Assembly: GCF_002939945.1 (NCBI RefSeq)
Contig: NZ_MDEB01000011.1
Location: 39,872 to 103,871 of the forward strand
Direction: 5' to 3'
DNA length: 64,000 bases
Origin: Xanthomonas arboricola pv. populi
GTDB taxonomy: Bacteria; Pseudomonadota; Gammaproteobacteria; Xanthomonadales; Xanthomonadaceae
The notes under the pieces were generated by a model that saw nothing but the letters and a program-made list of their open reading frames with translations, searched no databases and was not told where the DNA came from. The position numbers and the translations under genes were made by a program. Positions 26,256 through 35,864 of the stretch are shown here, piece by piece (the first letter of the stretch is position 1; each line of letters opens with the position of its first letter).

Positions 26256-27146
26256 ATGAACACCGCACCGCAACGCGTCGAGAATCAGCTCACCGACAAG
26301 GGCTATGTGCCGGTCTACACCACCGCCGTGATCGAGCAGCCGTGGGATGGCTACAGCGCCGACGACCACGCCACCTGGGGCACCCTGTATCGCCGCCAGC
26401 GCGCGTTGCTGCTGGACCGCGCCTGCGACGAATTCCTGCAGGCGCAGGATGCGATGGGCATGGACGACACGCACATCCCGCGTTTCGATGCGCTCAATGC
26501 GGTGCTGCAGGCGGCCACCGGCTGGACCCTGGTCGGCGTGCAGGGCCTGCTGCCGGAGCTGGATTTCTTCGAGCATCTGGCCAACAAGCGCTTCCCGGTG
26601 ACGTGGTGGATCCGCCGCCCCGAGCAGATCGACTACATCGCCGAACCAGACCTGTTCCACGACCTGTTCGGGCACGTGCCGCTGCTGATGAATCCGCTGT
26701 TTGCCGACTTCATGCAGGCCTACGGCCGTGGCGGGGTCAAGGCGCACGGCATCGGCGCGGACGCGCTGCAGAACCTCACCCGCCTGTACTGGTACACGGT
26801 GGAATTCGGCCTGATCGCCACGCCGCAGGGGCTGCGCATCTTTGGTGCCGGCATCGTGTCGTCCAAGGGCGAATCGCTGCATTCGCTGGAATCGCCGGCG
26901 CCCAACCGGATCGGCTTCGACCTGCAACGCATCATGCGCACACGCTACCGCATCGACAGCTTCCAGAAGACCTACTTCGTCATCGACAGCTTTGCGCAAT
27001 TGATGCGCGCCACCGCGCCGGACTTCACCCCGATCTATGCCGATCTTGCGCGGCAGGCACAGGTGCCGGCCGGCGAGGTGCTGGACACCGATCGGGTCCT
27101 CCAGCGCGGCAGCGGCGAAGGCTGGAGGACAGACGGCGACGTGTGA
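26256..27146 (+). CDS. phhA: Phenylalanine 4-monooxygenase PhhA
   Basis: A 296-residue monomeric-type pterin-dependent hydroxylase converting phenylalanine to tyrosine. The iron ligands are visible as H135 and H140 in FHDLFGHVPLL and E183 in WYTVEFGL. The size is that of bacterial enzymes without the regulatory ACT domain. No pterin dehydratase (PhhB) gene is adjacent; that function would be encoded elsewhere. Expression is probably controlled by the divergent Lrp-type regulator through the palindrome at 26157-26195. Product tyrosine feeds the homogentisate pathway and, in xanthomonads, precursors of pigment synthesis; the latter is inference. Confidence 0.95.
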   Translation: MNTAPQRVENQLTDKGYVPVYTTAVIEQPWDGYSADDHATWGTLYRRQRALLLDRACDEFLQAQDAMGMDDTHIPRFDALNAVLQAATGWTLVGVQGLLPELDFFEHLANKRFPVTWWIRRPEQIDYIAEPDLFHDLFGHVPLLMNPLFADFMQAYGRGGVKAHGIGADALQNLTRLYWYTVEFGLIATPQGLRIFGAGIVSSKGESLHSLESPAPNRIGFDLQRIMRTRYRIDSFQKTYFVIDSFAQLMRATAPDFTPIYADLARQAQVPAGEVLDTDRVLQRGSGEGWRTDGDV

Positions 27147-27214
27147 GGCGGCACCGACTCGACACCATCGCCGACGCAGACTATGGTCAAACCTCCCCAC
27201 ACCGCCTTCGCGCA

Positions 27215-27859
27215 ATGGACCTGACGCAGCTTCGCATCCGGCGCTTGGAGCTGGACGACACCCGCCTGCTGTTCACCCTGGCCAACGGCATCCGCATCGA
27301 CGAGCCGATCCAGGCGCATCGGCTGTTGTTCAAGGCATCGCCGCCGCAGCGCGCGCAATGGCAGCTCACCGACGACGGCTTCGGGGTGAACTGGCCGGCG
27401 GTGGCGCCGCCCACCGCAGACGGGCTGCTCAACATGCCCGAGCTGTTGTGGCGCCGGCGCAGCGCACGCGCACAAACCAAGCTGAGCGCGCTGCGCGGAC
27501 GCAGGGATGCCTTGTCGCCGGGCGAGCGCGAGCTGGTGGCCTTGGCACGGCTGGATGCGGACATGAGCGAGAGCGGCTATGCACGCTATTTCGACCGCTG
27601 GGATGCCGCCACCCGGCGCGACGCATTGCAGGGGCTGGGCGCGATGGGCGCGGCGCAGGCGCGCCAGGCGATCGAAGGCCTGGGCGCGGTGTTCGAACGC
27701 CTGGAAGAAGATCCCGACCTGCTCAGCATCGAAGACATCCTCGATGCCATGAGCGAGACCGACCGCCAGCGCGTGGATGGCTGGGAAGAGGTCTACTACC
27801 GCCGCTCCGGCGAACTGGCCCGGCTGGGGCTGACCCACTACGGGGTCGACAAGGCCTAA
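27215..27859 (+). CDS. Possible DUF2442-type protein
   Basis: A 214-residue soluble protein of no firmly recognised function. The first ~75 residues (LRIRRLELDDTRLLFTLANG ... GFGVNWP) resemble a DUF2442 beta domain with its 'V-x-W-P' end. The remaining part is helical and acidic ('DALSPGERELVALARLDADM', 'DPDLLSIEDILDAM'). It starts at the ATG at 27215, 68 bp after phhA and on the same strand, so it may be cotranscribed. No signal peptide or membrane segment. The domain assignment is by pattern only. Confidence 0.55.
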   Translation: MDLTQLRIRRLELDDTRLLFTLANGIRIDEPIQAHRLLFKASPPQRAQWQLTDDGFGVNWPAVAPPTADGLLNMPELLWRRRSARAQTKLSALRGRRDALSPGERELVALARLDADMSESGYARYFDRWDAATRRDALQGLGAMGAAQARQAIEGLGAVFERLEEDPDLLSIEDILDAMSETDRQRVDGWEEVYYRRSGELARLGLTHYGVDKA

Positions 27860-27983
27860 GCACGCGGGCGCTCGGCGCCGGACAAGCGCGGACGCTATGC
27901 AGTGATGCCGCGCATCGACGATGCAAGCGCTGTGAGGTGCATACACCGACTGTCCGTCGTGGGCTTGCGAACGCCGGGCAGAC

Positions 27984-29606
27984 TCACTGGCTGCGCGGCG
28001 GTCGTGGGCCACGCGGACGCCGGCCCAATGGCAGGGACAGCGTGAAGGTGCAGCCCCTGCCGATCCCGGCGCTGCTGGCGACGACGCTACCGCCGTGCGC
28101 CTGGACGATCTGCCGCACCACCGCCAGGCCGATGCCCAGGCCTGCGCCGTTGAATCCGATCGCGTGACTGTCCTGCATGAACGGCTCGAAGATGCGCTGC
28201 AGCGCGTCGCTGCCGATGCCGATGCCGTTGTCGCTGACCACGATGACGGCGCGGCGTCCGTGCAGGCTCAGCTGCAGGCCGATGCTGCCGCCTTCGGGGG
28301 TGTATTTGGAGGCGTTGTCCAGCAGGTTGCGCAGCACCTGCGACAGGCGGACACCGTCGCCGCGCAGCAGGGTCGGCTGCGGCGGCAATCGCAGCGTGAA
28401 CGACTGCTTACGTGCGGTGATCAGTGGCGCACACGCCGCCGCGGCGGCCTCGACAACCGCATGCAGATCGATGGATTGCTTGAGGATGCACAGTTTTCCG
28501 GTGCGCACGCGCGACAGGTCGAGCAGATCGCCGATCAGGCGCGTCATGTGGTGCACCTCGTGCTCGATGATGTGCCGCATCCGCAGCAACTCCGCGCTGG
28601 GCAAGCTGTTGAGCATCGAACTGGCGAGCAGGATCGGGGTCAGCGGATTACGCAATTCATGCGCGACGAAGGCGAGCATCTGGTTCTGTCGTCGCGCCCC
28701 TTGCTCGGCCGCTGCATGCAACTGCTGGGCACTCAGCGCAGCCAGAATCAAGGCGCTGTTGGCCTCACGCAACATGTCGTGCGGATCGTCCGGCAGCGGT
28801 CGCGGGTCCGCAGCGGCCAGCGCCGGATCGGGGTGCTCCAGTTCCAAGGCGACGCAATCGCGATAGAACATGAAACGCGCCGCGACATTGCGCTTGGCGC
28901 AGTACATCGCATCGTCCGCGTGCTGCAGCAGCGTCATCCCGGTCTCGCCATCGTCCGGATACATGCTGATGCCGATACTCGCGCCCAGGTGCAGCTCGTG
29001 CTTGTCGACCAGGCAGGGCGCGTCCAGGCTTTGCACCAGCTCGCTGGTAATCGCCGCAGCCGCGTCGTGGCTGTCGACACCATCCAGCAACACCACGAAT
29101 TCGTCGCCGCCGTAGCGCGCCACGATGCCCGAGGGCGCCGCTGCCGCAGTGAGCCGCTGCGCGGCCAGACGCAGGAATTCGTCGCCGGTGCTGTGTCCGA
29201 ACAGATCGTTGATACGCTTGAAATCGTTCAGATCCACAAACAGCAGGGCGATCCGCGTGCCCTGGTGCTGCGCGGCGGCGATGGACTGCTCCAGCCGTTC
29301 GAACAGCAGCGCGCGATTCGGCAATTGCGTCAACGGATCGCGGTTGGCGTTGTGCGCCGCCTCGCGCAACGCATGCGCGTGATCGTCCAGCTTGGTGTGC
29401 GCCAGCAACGATGACAGCACCAGCTGTTCGTTGGCGGCCTGCAGGTCGGTGTGCAGCGCGGACGGCAATTGGCTCTTCAGACTCGCCAGGTCCTGATGCA
29501 GATGCTGCAGTTGCAGCCTGACGCGGCGTGTCTGGCGCCACAGCTCCGACAGCTCGCGCCTGGCGAGATCCGTGTCGGCGTTGCGGGGCGGCTGTTCCAT
29601 GCTCAT
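27984..29606 (-). CDS. GGDEF diguanylate cyclase / histidine kinase hybrid
   Basis: A 540-residue cytoplasmic protein with an unusual order: N-terminal coiled coil (~15-85), GGDEF domain (~88-250) with an intact YGGDEFVVLL site (166-170), then HisKA with phospho-acceptor His316 (FVAHELRNP), N-box LRNLLDNASKY and G-boxes DNGIGIG / GAGLGIGLAV. No transmembrane helix and no receiver domain. The residues ahead of GGDEF (APSG-IVARY) do not form the RxxD inhibitory site, so product inhibition is not expected. It may both make cyclic-di-GMP and autophosphorylate, using the upstream KaiC-like ATPase as input. Its ATG overlaps the stop of the kaiC-like gene (ATGA). Confidence 0.88.
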   Translation of the reverse strand: MSMEQPPRNADTDLARRELSELWRQTRRVRLQLQHLHQDLASLKSQLPSALHTDLQAANEQLVLSSLLAHTKLDDHAHALREAAHNANRDPLTQLPNRALLFERLEQSIAAAQHQGTRIALLFVDLNDFKRINDLFGHSTGDEFLRLAAQRLTAAAAPSGIVARYGGDEFVVLLDGVDSHDAAAAITSELVQSLDAPCLVDKHELHLGASIGISMYPDDGETGMTLLQHADDAMYCAKRNVAARFMFYRDCVALELEHPDPALAAADPRPLPDDPHDMLREANSALILAALSAQQLHAAAEQGARRQNQMLAFVAHELRNPLTPILLASSMLNSLPSAELLRMRHIIEHEVHHMTRLIGDLLDLSRVRTGKLCILKQSIDLHAVVEAAAAACAPLITARKQSFTLRLPPQPTLLRGDGVRLSQVLRNLLDNASKYTPEGGSIGLQLSLHGRRAVIVVSDNGIGIGSDALQRIFEPFMQDSHAIGFNGAGLGIGLAVVRQIVQAHGGSVVASSAGIGRGCTFTLSLPLGRRPRGPRPPRSQ

Positions 29607-31069
29607 CCGCCGTCGGCGGCGCCCGGCTTGCGCGTGGACCTGCCGCTGAGCAGGCCTTCCTGCTGCAGCAACGGCGCACCGAGATGCAGACCGGCCTGAT
29701 CGATATGGAATTCGCGCAGCTCGTCCGAATGCGCACTGCCCCGCACCTTGACCACCGCCAGGATGCGCCGCAGCCGGCTGTCCACTTCGACGTAGCGTTG
29801 CACGATGATCGCGTCGGTCATGAACGCCGTACCGTAGGGGCTGAACCGCAAATCGGTGTAACGGTCCTCCAGTTCTGAGGTCATCAACACGGTCACGCCG
29901 GTGCCGGCCAGGGCCACCACCAGGCGCGACAGCGATTCGCGGAAGTCCTCGCGGAAGGTGGGCGCCAGCGCCAGCTCGAATGCGGACAGCGAATCGATCA
30001 CCACGCGCGTGGCGCCAAGCCGAGCGATTTGCTGCAACAGCAGCGTCAGGATCTCGTCGATCGACAGGTCCGGCGCGCGGCTGTCCACCACCCCGACCTG
30101 ACCGCTGGCGATCAACGCCGACAGCGCCGGCATGCGCGAACGTGGGCCATGCTGTTCGAATCGCGCCAGTACCCCGGTCTCGCCATTGCGCACGCCTTCG
30201 ATCAGGAAGGCCGCTGCAAGCAGGCTCTTGCCCGACCCGGACGGCCCGGCCACCAGCAGCGAATAGCCCTGCGGCAATCCGCCACCGAGCATGGCATCGA
30301 GCCCGTCGATTCCCATGCCCAGACGCGGTGCCACGCGCGCCGGCAACGCGTCCTGGCGGCCGCTTACACTGGGGATGGGTGCGAACACGCGCAGGCCTGC
30401 GCTGTCGATGCGGAAACTGTGCAAGCCCGGCAGGGACGGCCTGCCGCGCATCTTCATGACCTCCAGCTTGCGCACCATCGAGTTGCGCTGCACGCTCTGG
30501 CGCAGCCAGATCAGCCCGTCGGCAACCGTGAACACCGGGTTGGCATCGGTCTCCACGAAGTACTCGCCGATCAGGAAGGTGGTGGATTGCCAGCTGGTCA
30601 TCAGCATGCCCAGCTGCTGCACGAAACGCTGCAGGTTGTTGTGCACGTTGCCGTCGGCATTGCTGGCCAGCACCACCGAACGGAACGAATCCACGAACAC
30701 CATCGCCGGCCGATGCGCCTGCACCTCGGCCACGATGCGCAGCAGCACCTTGTCCAGATCGCCGGCCAGGGTTTCTTCGGACAGATTGATGAAATGGATC
30801 GCGCTGTTGATCGCCTCGGCATCGAAGAAGTCGAACTGCTGCTGATAGCGCAGCATCTTCAAGGGCGGCTCGCCCAGCACGGTGAAATACAGTGCAGGAC
30901 GCTCGGGCGTTGCCAGTGCGAACATCAGCTGATGCGCCAGCGTGGTCTTGCCGCATCCGGGTGGGCCGGCGATGAGATTGAACGAAAACTCGGGCAGTCC
31001 TCCACCCAGCACCTCATCGAGCCCCGGTACGCCGGTCTGCAGGCAATGAATGGCGACTTTGCTGCTCAT
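29603..31069 (-). CDS. KaiC-like double-domain ATPase
   Basis: A 488-residue RecA-fold protein with two KaiC domains. Domain 1 has Walker A GPPGCGKTT (35-43), domain 2 GPSGSGKS (275-282), with Walker B strands MVFVDS and VVIDS. Each domain starts with the family phrase 'G(V/I)xGLDxxLGGGLP'. In cyanobacteria KaiC is the clock ATPase/autokinase, but here no kaiA or kaiB is adjacent and the operon is with a GGDEF/histidine kinase. A signalling switch driven by ATP hydrolysis, possibly stress- or light-linked, is inferred. It overlaps by four bases with genes on both sides. Confidence 0.88.
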   Translation of the reverse strand: MSSKVAIHCLQTGVPGLDEVLGGGLPEFSFNLIAGPPGCGKTTLAHQLMFALATPERPALYFTVLGEPPLKMLRYQQQFDFFDAEAINSAIHFINLSEETLAGDLDKVLLRIVAEVQAHRPAMVFVDSFRSVVLASNADGNVHNNLQRFVQQLGMLMTSWQSTTFLIGEYFVETDANPVFTVADGLIWLRQSVQRNSMVRKLEVMKMRGRPSLPGLHSFRIDSAGLRVFAPIPSVSGRQDALPARVAPRLGMGIDGLDAMLGGGLPQGYSLLVAGPSGSGKSLLAAAFLIEGVRNGETGVLARFEQHGPRSRMPALSALIASGQVGVVDSRAPDLSIDEILTLLLQQIARLGATRVVIDSLSAFELALAPTFREDFRESLSRLVVALAGTGVTVLMTSELEDRYTDLRFSPYGTAFMTDAIIVQRYVEVDSRLRRILAVVKVRGSAHSDELREFHIDQAGLHLGAPLLQQEGLLSGRSTRKPGAADGG

Positions 31070-31500
31070 GGAATGTCCTGCGCGGAAAGTCCGCTGGAAA
31101 AAGAGACCCAGACCGAGCGCAACAACCGCTCGGTCAAGGTTGGGCCGATCATGCTGACCAGCACCTCATGGAAGGTGTGCACGAAGGCAGCGCCGCCAGC
31201 AGCGGCCACCTCCGTACTCTGTCGACTCAGCACAACGCCGGCGGTCTCGACGGCATTACGGTCATCGGACGCCTCGGCCGCAACGAAGGCCTCGTCCAAC
31301 CAAGGAAAATCGTCCTTGGTCAGAAACAGCGCACGCCAGAACAGCGCCGCGACACCGCGCTGCCCAAGGATGGGAGTCAGCACCTTTTCGATTTGCTGCA
31401 ACATCGCCACGACAGTGGACGCGATCGTCGATGCTTCAGCACCCGCAGCGACCTGTCGTTCGAGAATCGCTACGGCTGCGGCTAGTGCAGGATGATCCAT
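31066..31500 (-). CDS. Unrecognised small helical protein, first gene of kaiC-like operon
   Basis: A 144-residue all-helical protein (MDHPALAAAVAILERQVAAG ... SSGLSAQDIP) with no signal peptide or membrane segment; I do not recognise a family. Its stop overlaps the kaiC-like start by four bases (31066-31069, ATGA), so it is translated with it. Size and position suggest an adaptor or sensor feeding the ATPase. I use the ATG at 31500; the frame stays open to 31689 but those residues are Cys/Arg-rich and look non-coding. Confidence 0.65.
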   Translation of the reverse strand: MDHPALAAAVAILERQVAAGAEASTIASTVVAMLQQIEKVLTPILGQRGVAALFWRALFLTKDDFPWLDEAFVAAEASDDRNAVETAGVVLSRQSTEVAAAGGAAFVHTFHEVLVSMIGPTLTERLLRSVWVSFSSGLSAQDIP

Positions 31501-31938
31501 GCCTATGCGCGGGCCTGCATGAGTGTCGGTCCACTGTATACCTTTCTCGCAGTCGCAACCCGATTGCGAAACAGGCAGGCGCATGGCCTGCTCGCCCACA
31601 CGCTGTGCATGCTGCACGCGACAGCGGACCCATGCAGTCTGTCCGGCAATGTGCATCAGCCAGGCTGATGCGCAGTACTCGGACGCCACAACGCAGTGCA
31701 GCCGCCTGCTGGCGCCAGCCGTATTCGTGGTCTGATCGTGCTAAACAGCGATTCGTGCGTGCGCGATGAGTTGCGAGGCTTACCTGGCTCGCCGCCTACC
31801 CCGCAATGCAGACAACCTGCGGCCGCTGACTACGCGTCTGACGCACTGTCACCGCAATGCATCGGTGCTGACGCTGCAACGGTTGCGTGTGCGTCGCGCA
31901 GCGTTCGTCGCGTGCTGGCAAGCGATGATGCGGCTGGC
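31501..31938. other. Gene-free leader of the KaiC-like operon
   Basis: About 440 bp with no convincing gene on either strand, presumably holding the promoter of the leftward operon. Frames here are Cys/Arg-rich and inconsistent. To the right it merges into the relic at 31939-32485. Confidence 0.5.
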
Positions 31939-32485
31939 TCACAGCCGGCATTGCGCATCGTCCACGCCCGGGACGCGCTCCCATTGCCAGGTATCCACCT
32001 GCTCGCCGCGTGGCAGATGTCCACGTCGACCGCCCTGCCGTCGCGGCGCAAGCGCAAGTGCAGGCGCTGCGTCTGATTGCCCCGGATGCGGTCCTGCGGT
32101 ACCGGGCGCACGCGCTCAGCGCCATAGCGTACCCCGCCTGCGCAGCCGCCGACGCCGCCGTCAGTCCGCGCACGATGCGCCTGGGTTCGGCCAGCACCGC
32201 CGGCTCGAATTCCGGCACATAGCGCCGCAGTGGCTTGCTGGTCGTGCGGAAGCACGGCCCGAAGGCGTCCGATGCCGGCGGCGGCGCAGTTCCGGCCAGG
32301 ACGGCATGGAAGTCCTGCACCGCCGTGTCGCCGAGCTCTGCCTTCCGCACGGCCTCTCAATCCGCCTGGGTCGCCTCGCGCTGCTGCCCGATCGCCAGCA
32401 GCGCACGCAGCAGATCATCCAGCGATCGCTTGCGCAGCGCATCGTTGTGATCTTGTGCGCCTCGGAGATCTGCGAGTGCGTGCAA
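31939..32485 (-). pseudogene. Probable gene relic with stop and frameshifts
   Basis: Fragments in all three leftward frames read like protein when joined. From 32485 comes LHALADLRGAQDHNDALRKR...LLRALLAIGQQREATQAD, then an in-frame TGA, then EAVRKAELGDTAVQDFHAVL...LRRYVPEFEPAVLAEPRRIV. A shift leads to RVRPVPQDRIRGNQTQRLHL...DGRAVDVD and another to RGEQVDTWQWERVPGVDDAQ, ending at a TGA at 31939. No intact family is recognised. The pattern of good-quality pieces broken by one stop and about two shifts indicates decay rather than random sequence, but this is judged by eye. Confidence 0.35.
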
Positions 32486-32669
32486 TGACCAACGCGTCGC
32501 CACGCGCCTTCAGAAGTGACGCATCGACTGCTTCGCGCTCACCCCAACCCCGCTCCGCGCCCCGGCCCACGCCTTGCAGCGTGGGCGCTCCAAGGCACGC
32601 GCGCCGATGGCGCGCCAGCCCTGCCTTTTCACCCCAACGGGTGAGGGGCTCTGGCGTTGCGGGTGCTGG

Positions 32670-33335
32670 TCAAGCTGCGGCAGCGGCGGCAGCTTCGGGC
32701 TTGCCGAGTACACCGGCAACGAAGGCGCGAATCTCGGCATCCTGTGCGTTGTCGAAGAAGCACTGCTGGAAACGCTCGCCACCGACGGCCTGCTTGATCA
32801 GTTCCGGGTCGATGGCGCGCAGGCCGTCCAGGTAGGACTTGGCGGTGGCCTGCTTGAGCTGGGTCAGGATGCCGGCGTTGGCGGCCTGCGATTCGCGACG
32901 CTCGGCCGGGTAACCCAGGCCGCGCTCGCCGCTGAAGGCCTTTTCGAAGATGTAGCGCACGTTGATTTCCGCGCCCCAGCCGTAGCCCTTGGCGAATGCC
33001 AGCGACAGCGCGTTGCCGTTGTTGACCTGGGCGAACAGGTAGGCGTCGGTCGGCTCGATGCAATAGCCGCAGAACACGCCCGGATGCGCGTTGAGCGACA
33101 TCATCGCGCCCTGGCCGGTGCCGCAGCCGGCGACGACGAAGTCCACGGCCTTGGAGTTCAGCAGCAGGCTGGCGACGATGCCCAGGTGGATATAGGTCAG
33201 GCGATGGTCGTCGTCGCCGTGCATGCCGACGTTGAAGACGCTGTGGCCCTGCTCGCCGGCGACGTCGTTGAGCTGCTGCAGGATCACCGGGTTCTTGCCG
33301 GCCTGACTGAACTCATTCATGAGTGCGATTTTCAT
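32670..33335 (-). CDS. RpiB/LacA/LacB-family sugar-phosphate isomerase
   Basis: A 221-residue cytosolic isomerase. The RpiB-type active-site cysteine is Cys71 in VAGCGTGQGAMMSLNAHPGV, and the N-terminus 'MKIALMNEFSQAGKN' has the family's first strand. It is longer than E. coli RpiB (149 aa), with a C-terminal helical extension ending in an Ala-run. Its position after kduI and kduD suggests it handles a keto-deoxy sugar or pentose intermediate in uronate catabolism. Whether it accepts phosphorylated or free sugars is not clear. Gap to kduD is 233 bp and holds a repeat. Confidence 0.8.
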   Translation of the reverse strand: MKIALMNEFSQAGKNPVILQQLNDVAGEQGHSVFNVGMHGDDDHRLTYIHLGIVASLLLNSKAVDFVVAGCGTGQGAMMSLNAHPGVFCGYCIEPTDAYLFAQVNNGNALSLAFAKGYGWGAEINVRYIFEKAFSGERGLGYPAERRESQAANAGILTQLKQATAKSYLDGLRAIDPELIKQAVGGERFQQCFFDNAQDAEIRAFVAGVLGKPEAAAAAAA

Positions 33336-33509
33336 GGGAATGCTCCGATTGGTTTGGGGAAGTTGTTGCGACTGTGGAGTCGGGTGGGTGCGCGGGCCTG
33401 GATGCGGTCTTGATTCGCTTCCCGGGTGCCTTGTCGGTGAGGGATCAGGGCTCTGAAGAAGCGTTGCCGGGCATGCGGTGCGCGGTTGATTGATGTACCT
33501 GCATACCGG

Positions 33510-33553
33510 CCCTCATCCGCCCTTCGGGCACCTTCTCCCGGAGGGAGAAGGGA
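33510..33553. repeat. Dispersed intergenic repeat (CCCTCATCC...GGGAGAAGG type), copy 2
   Basis: CCCTCATCCGCCCTTCGGGC... to ...GGAGGGAGAAGGGA lies 16 bp downstream of the kduD stop, in the kduD-to-isomerase gap. Its inner dyad CTTCTCCCgGAGGGAGAAG could act as a partial terminator between the two genes. Confidence 0.8.
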
Positions 33554-33568
33554 CCGGGTGGGTTTGAC

Positions 33569-34324
33569 TCAGCGTGCCAGCCAGCCGCCGTCGACCGGGA
33601 TGATGGCGCCGTTGACGTAGTCCGAGGCGCTGCTGGCCAGGAACACCGCGGTGCCGCCGAGATCGGCCGGCACGCCCCAGCGCGCGGCCGGGATGCGGTC
33701 CAGGATGGCTTTGTTGCGGTCCTGGTCGGCACGCAGCTGGGCGGTGTTGTCGGTGGCCATGTAGCCGGGCGCGATGGCATTGGTGGTCACGCCCTTGCTG
33801 GCCCATTCGTTGGCCAGCAGGCGGGTGATGCCGGCGATGCCCGACTTGCTGGCGGTGTAGGACGGCACGCGGATGCCGCCCTGGAACGACAGCATCGAGG
33901 CGATGTTGATGATCTTGCCGCTGCCCTGGGCGATGAAATGGCGGCCGGCGGCCTGCGCCATGAAGAAGGCCGATTTCAAATTGACGTTCATCACGTCGTC
34001 CCAATCCTGCTCGCTGAAATCCACCGCGTCGGTGCGGCGGATCAGGCCGGCGTTGTTGACCAGGATGTCCAGGCGGCCCAGGCCGTCCAGCGTTTCCTTG
34101 AGGATGCGCTCGACCGGTTCGACGCTGATCAGGTTGGCCTGGATGGCGATGAAGCGGCGGCCCAGGCCCTTGACCAGTTCTTCGGTCTCGGTCGGCGCCT
34201 GGATGCCGGCAGCGGCGATGTCGGCGCCCGCCTGTGCCAGTGCCAGCGCGATGCCCTGGCCCAAGCCCGTGTTGGCACCGGTGACCAGTGCGACCTTGCC
34301 TTCGAGACTGAACGGATTGCTCAT
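33569..34324 (-). CDS. kduD: 2-dehydro-3-deoxy-D-gluconate 5-dehydrogenase KduD
   Basis: A 251-residue short-chain dehydrogenase that reduces 2,5-diketo-3-deoxygluconate to KDG, or the reverse, in pectin breakdown. It has the NAD(P) motif TGANTGLGQG (15-24), NNAG (90-93) and the catalytic triad Ser143, Tyr156, Lys160 (SYTASKSG). The C-terminus ends in the family 'GAIIPVDGGWLAR'. It lies between kduI and the RpiB-like isomerase, all leftward. The ATG at 34324 is the natural start, and 146 bp separate it from kduI. Confidence 0.92.
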   Translation of the reverse strand: MSNPFSLEGKVALVTGANTGLGQGIALALAQAGADIAAAGIQAPTETEELVKGLGRRFIAIQANLISVEPVERILKETLDGLGRLDILVNNAGLIRRTDAVDFSEQDWDDVMNVNLKSAFFMAQAAGRHFIAQGSGKIINIASMLSFQGGIRVPSYTASKSGIAGITRLLANEWASKGVTTNAIAPGYMATDNTAQLRADQDRNKAILDRIPAARWGVPADLGGTAVFLASSASDYVNGAIIPVDGGWLAR

Positions 34325-34470
34325 TACCTTATCGCTCCTGCTGGGTGTGCCACGTTGGATGAGTGCGCGCGGCCGCGCGATGCGCGGCCGCTGGCATGGG
34401 GTGGAGCTGGCGCGTTGATGGCGCTGGCGCATCGACGCGGTGAGTGCGGTGCTGCGCGGCACGCATGGCC

Positions 34471-35376
<906 letters not shown>

Positions 35377-35387
35377 CTACCGGCTCT

Positions 35388-35405
35388 GGTTAACCGGTGT
35401 CATTG
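35388..35405. promoter_or_regulatory. Candidate LacI-family operator upstream of kduI
   Basis: GGTTAACCGGTGTCATTG matches, with one substitution, the site at 42622-42639. The centre ACCGGT is a LacI-type CG-centred dyad (compare TGACACCGGTGTCA as an idealised palindrome). It lies 63 bp before the kduI start and between two genes of the same regulon. Confidence 0.65.
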
Positions 35406-35440
35406 CGCAGTGCACGATGGCGGTTTTGGTGGTGCGGCGG

Positions 35441-35722
35441 CCCCTTCCTCCTCCCTGCGGGAGAAGGTGGCGCGCAGCGCCGGATGAGGGTGCGAGGCCG
35501 CGCGCCGTGTTGAAGAGCGCGGCCTGGCGGTCGGTGCGCTTTTGCGCGGTCAGTTCATCCCGAGCTTTTTTCAGATGGCTGTCTGCTGCCGTTTCAGATG
35601 GCTGTCTGCCGCCTTGCCCTCACCCCAACCCCTCTCCCGCAGGCGGGAGAGGGGCTTCACGGCAGCGATCGGCGGACTGCCTTCCCCCGCCTGCGGGGGG
35701 AGGTGCCCGAAGGGCGGATGGG
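35441..35722. repeat. Cluster of dispersed intergenic repeats, copies 3 and 4
   Basis: Inverted-type copy at 35441-35492 (CCTTCCTCCTCCCTGCGGG... to ...GGATGAGGGTG), then CCCTCACCCCAACCCCTCTC with its pairing GGCGGGAGAGGGG at about 35617-35654, and a third at about 35681-35722. A 20-bp direct repeat of TTCAGATGGCTGTCTGC lies at about 35570-35610. Together with operator and promoter DNA they fill the 539-bp kduI/LacI gap; no gene is seen here. Confidence 0.75.
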
Positions 35723-35864
35723 GCAAGCCGTTGGCCGAACGCGCCAGCTGTTCTCACCTCGACGGCACAATGTCCTGCAAGGTGGAGCGGAAGCCAGCAC
35801 CGCGTGGGCGCGACGCGCGGCCCTCAAATCTTCCGGCGCGGCACGGCACGGCGCGGCGCGGTGC

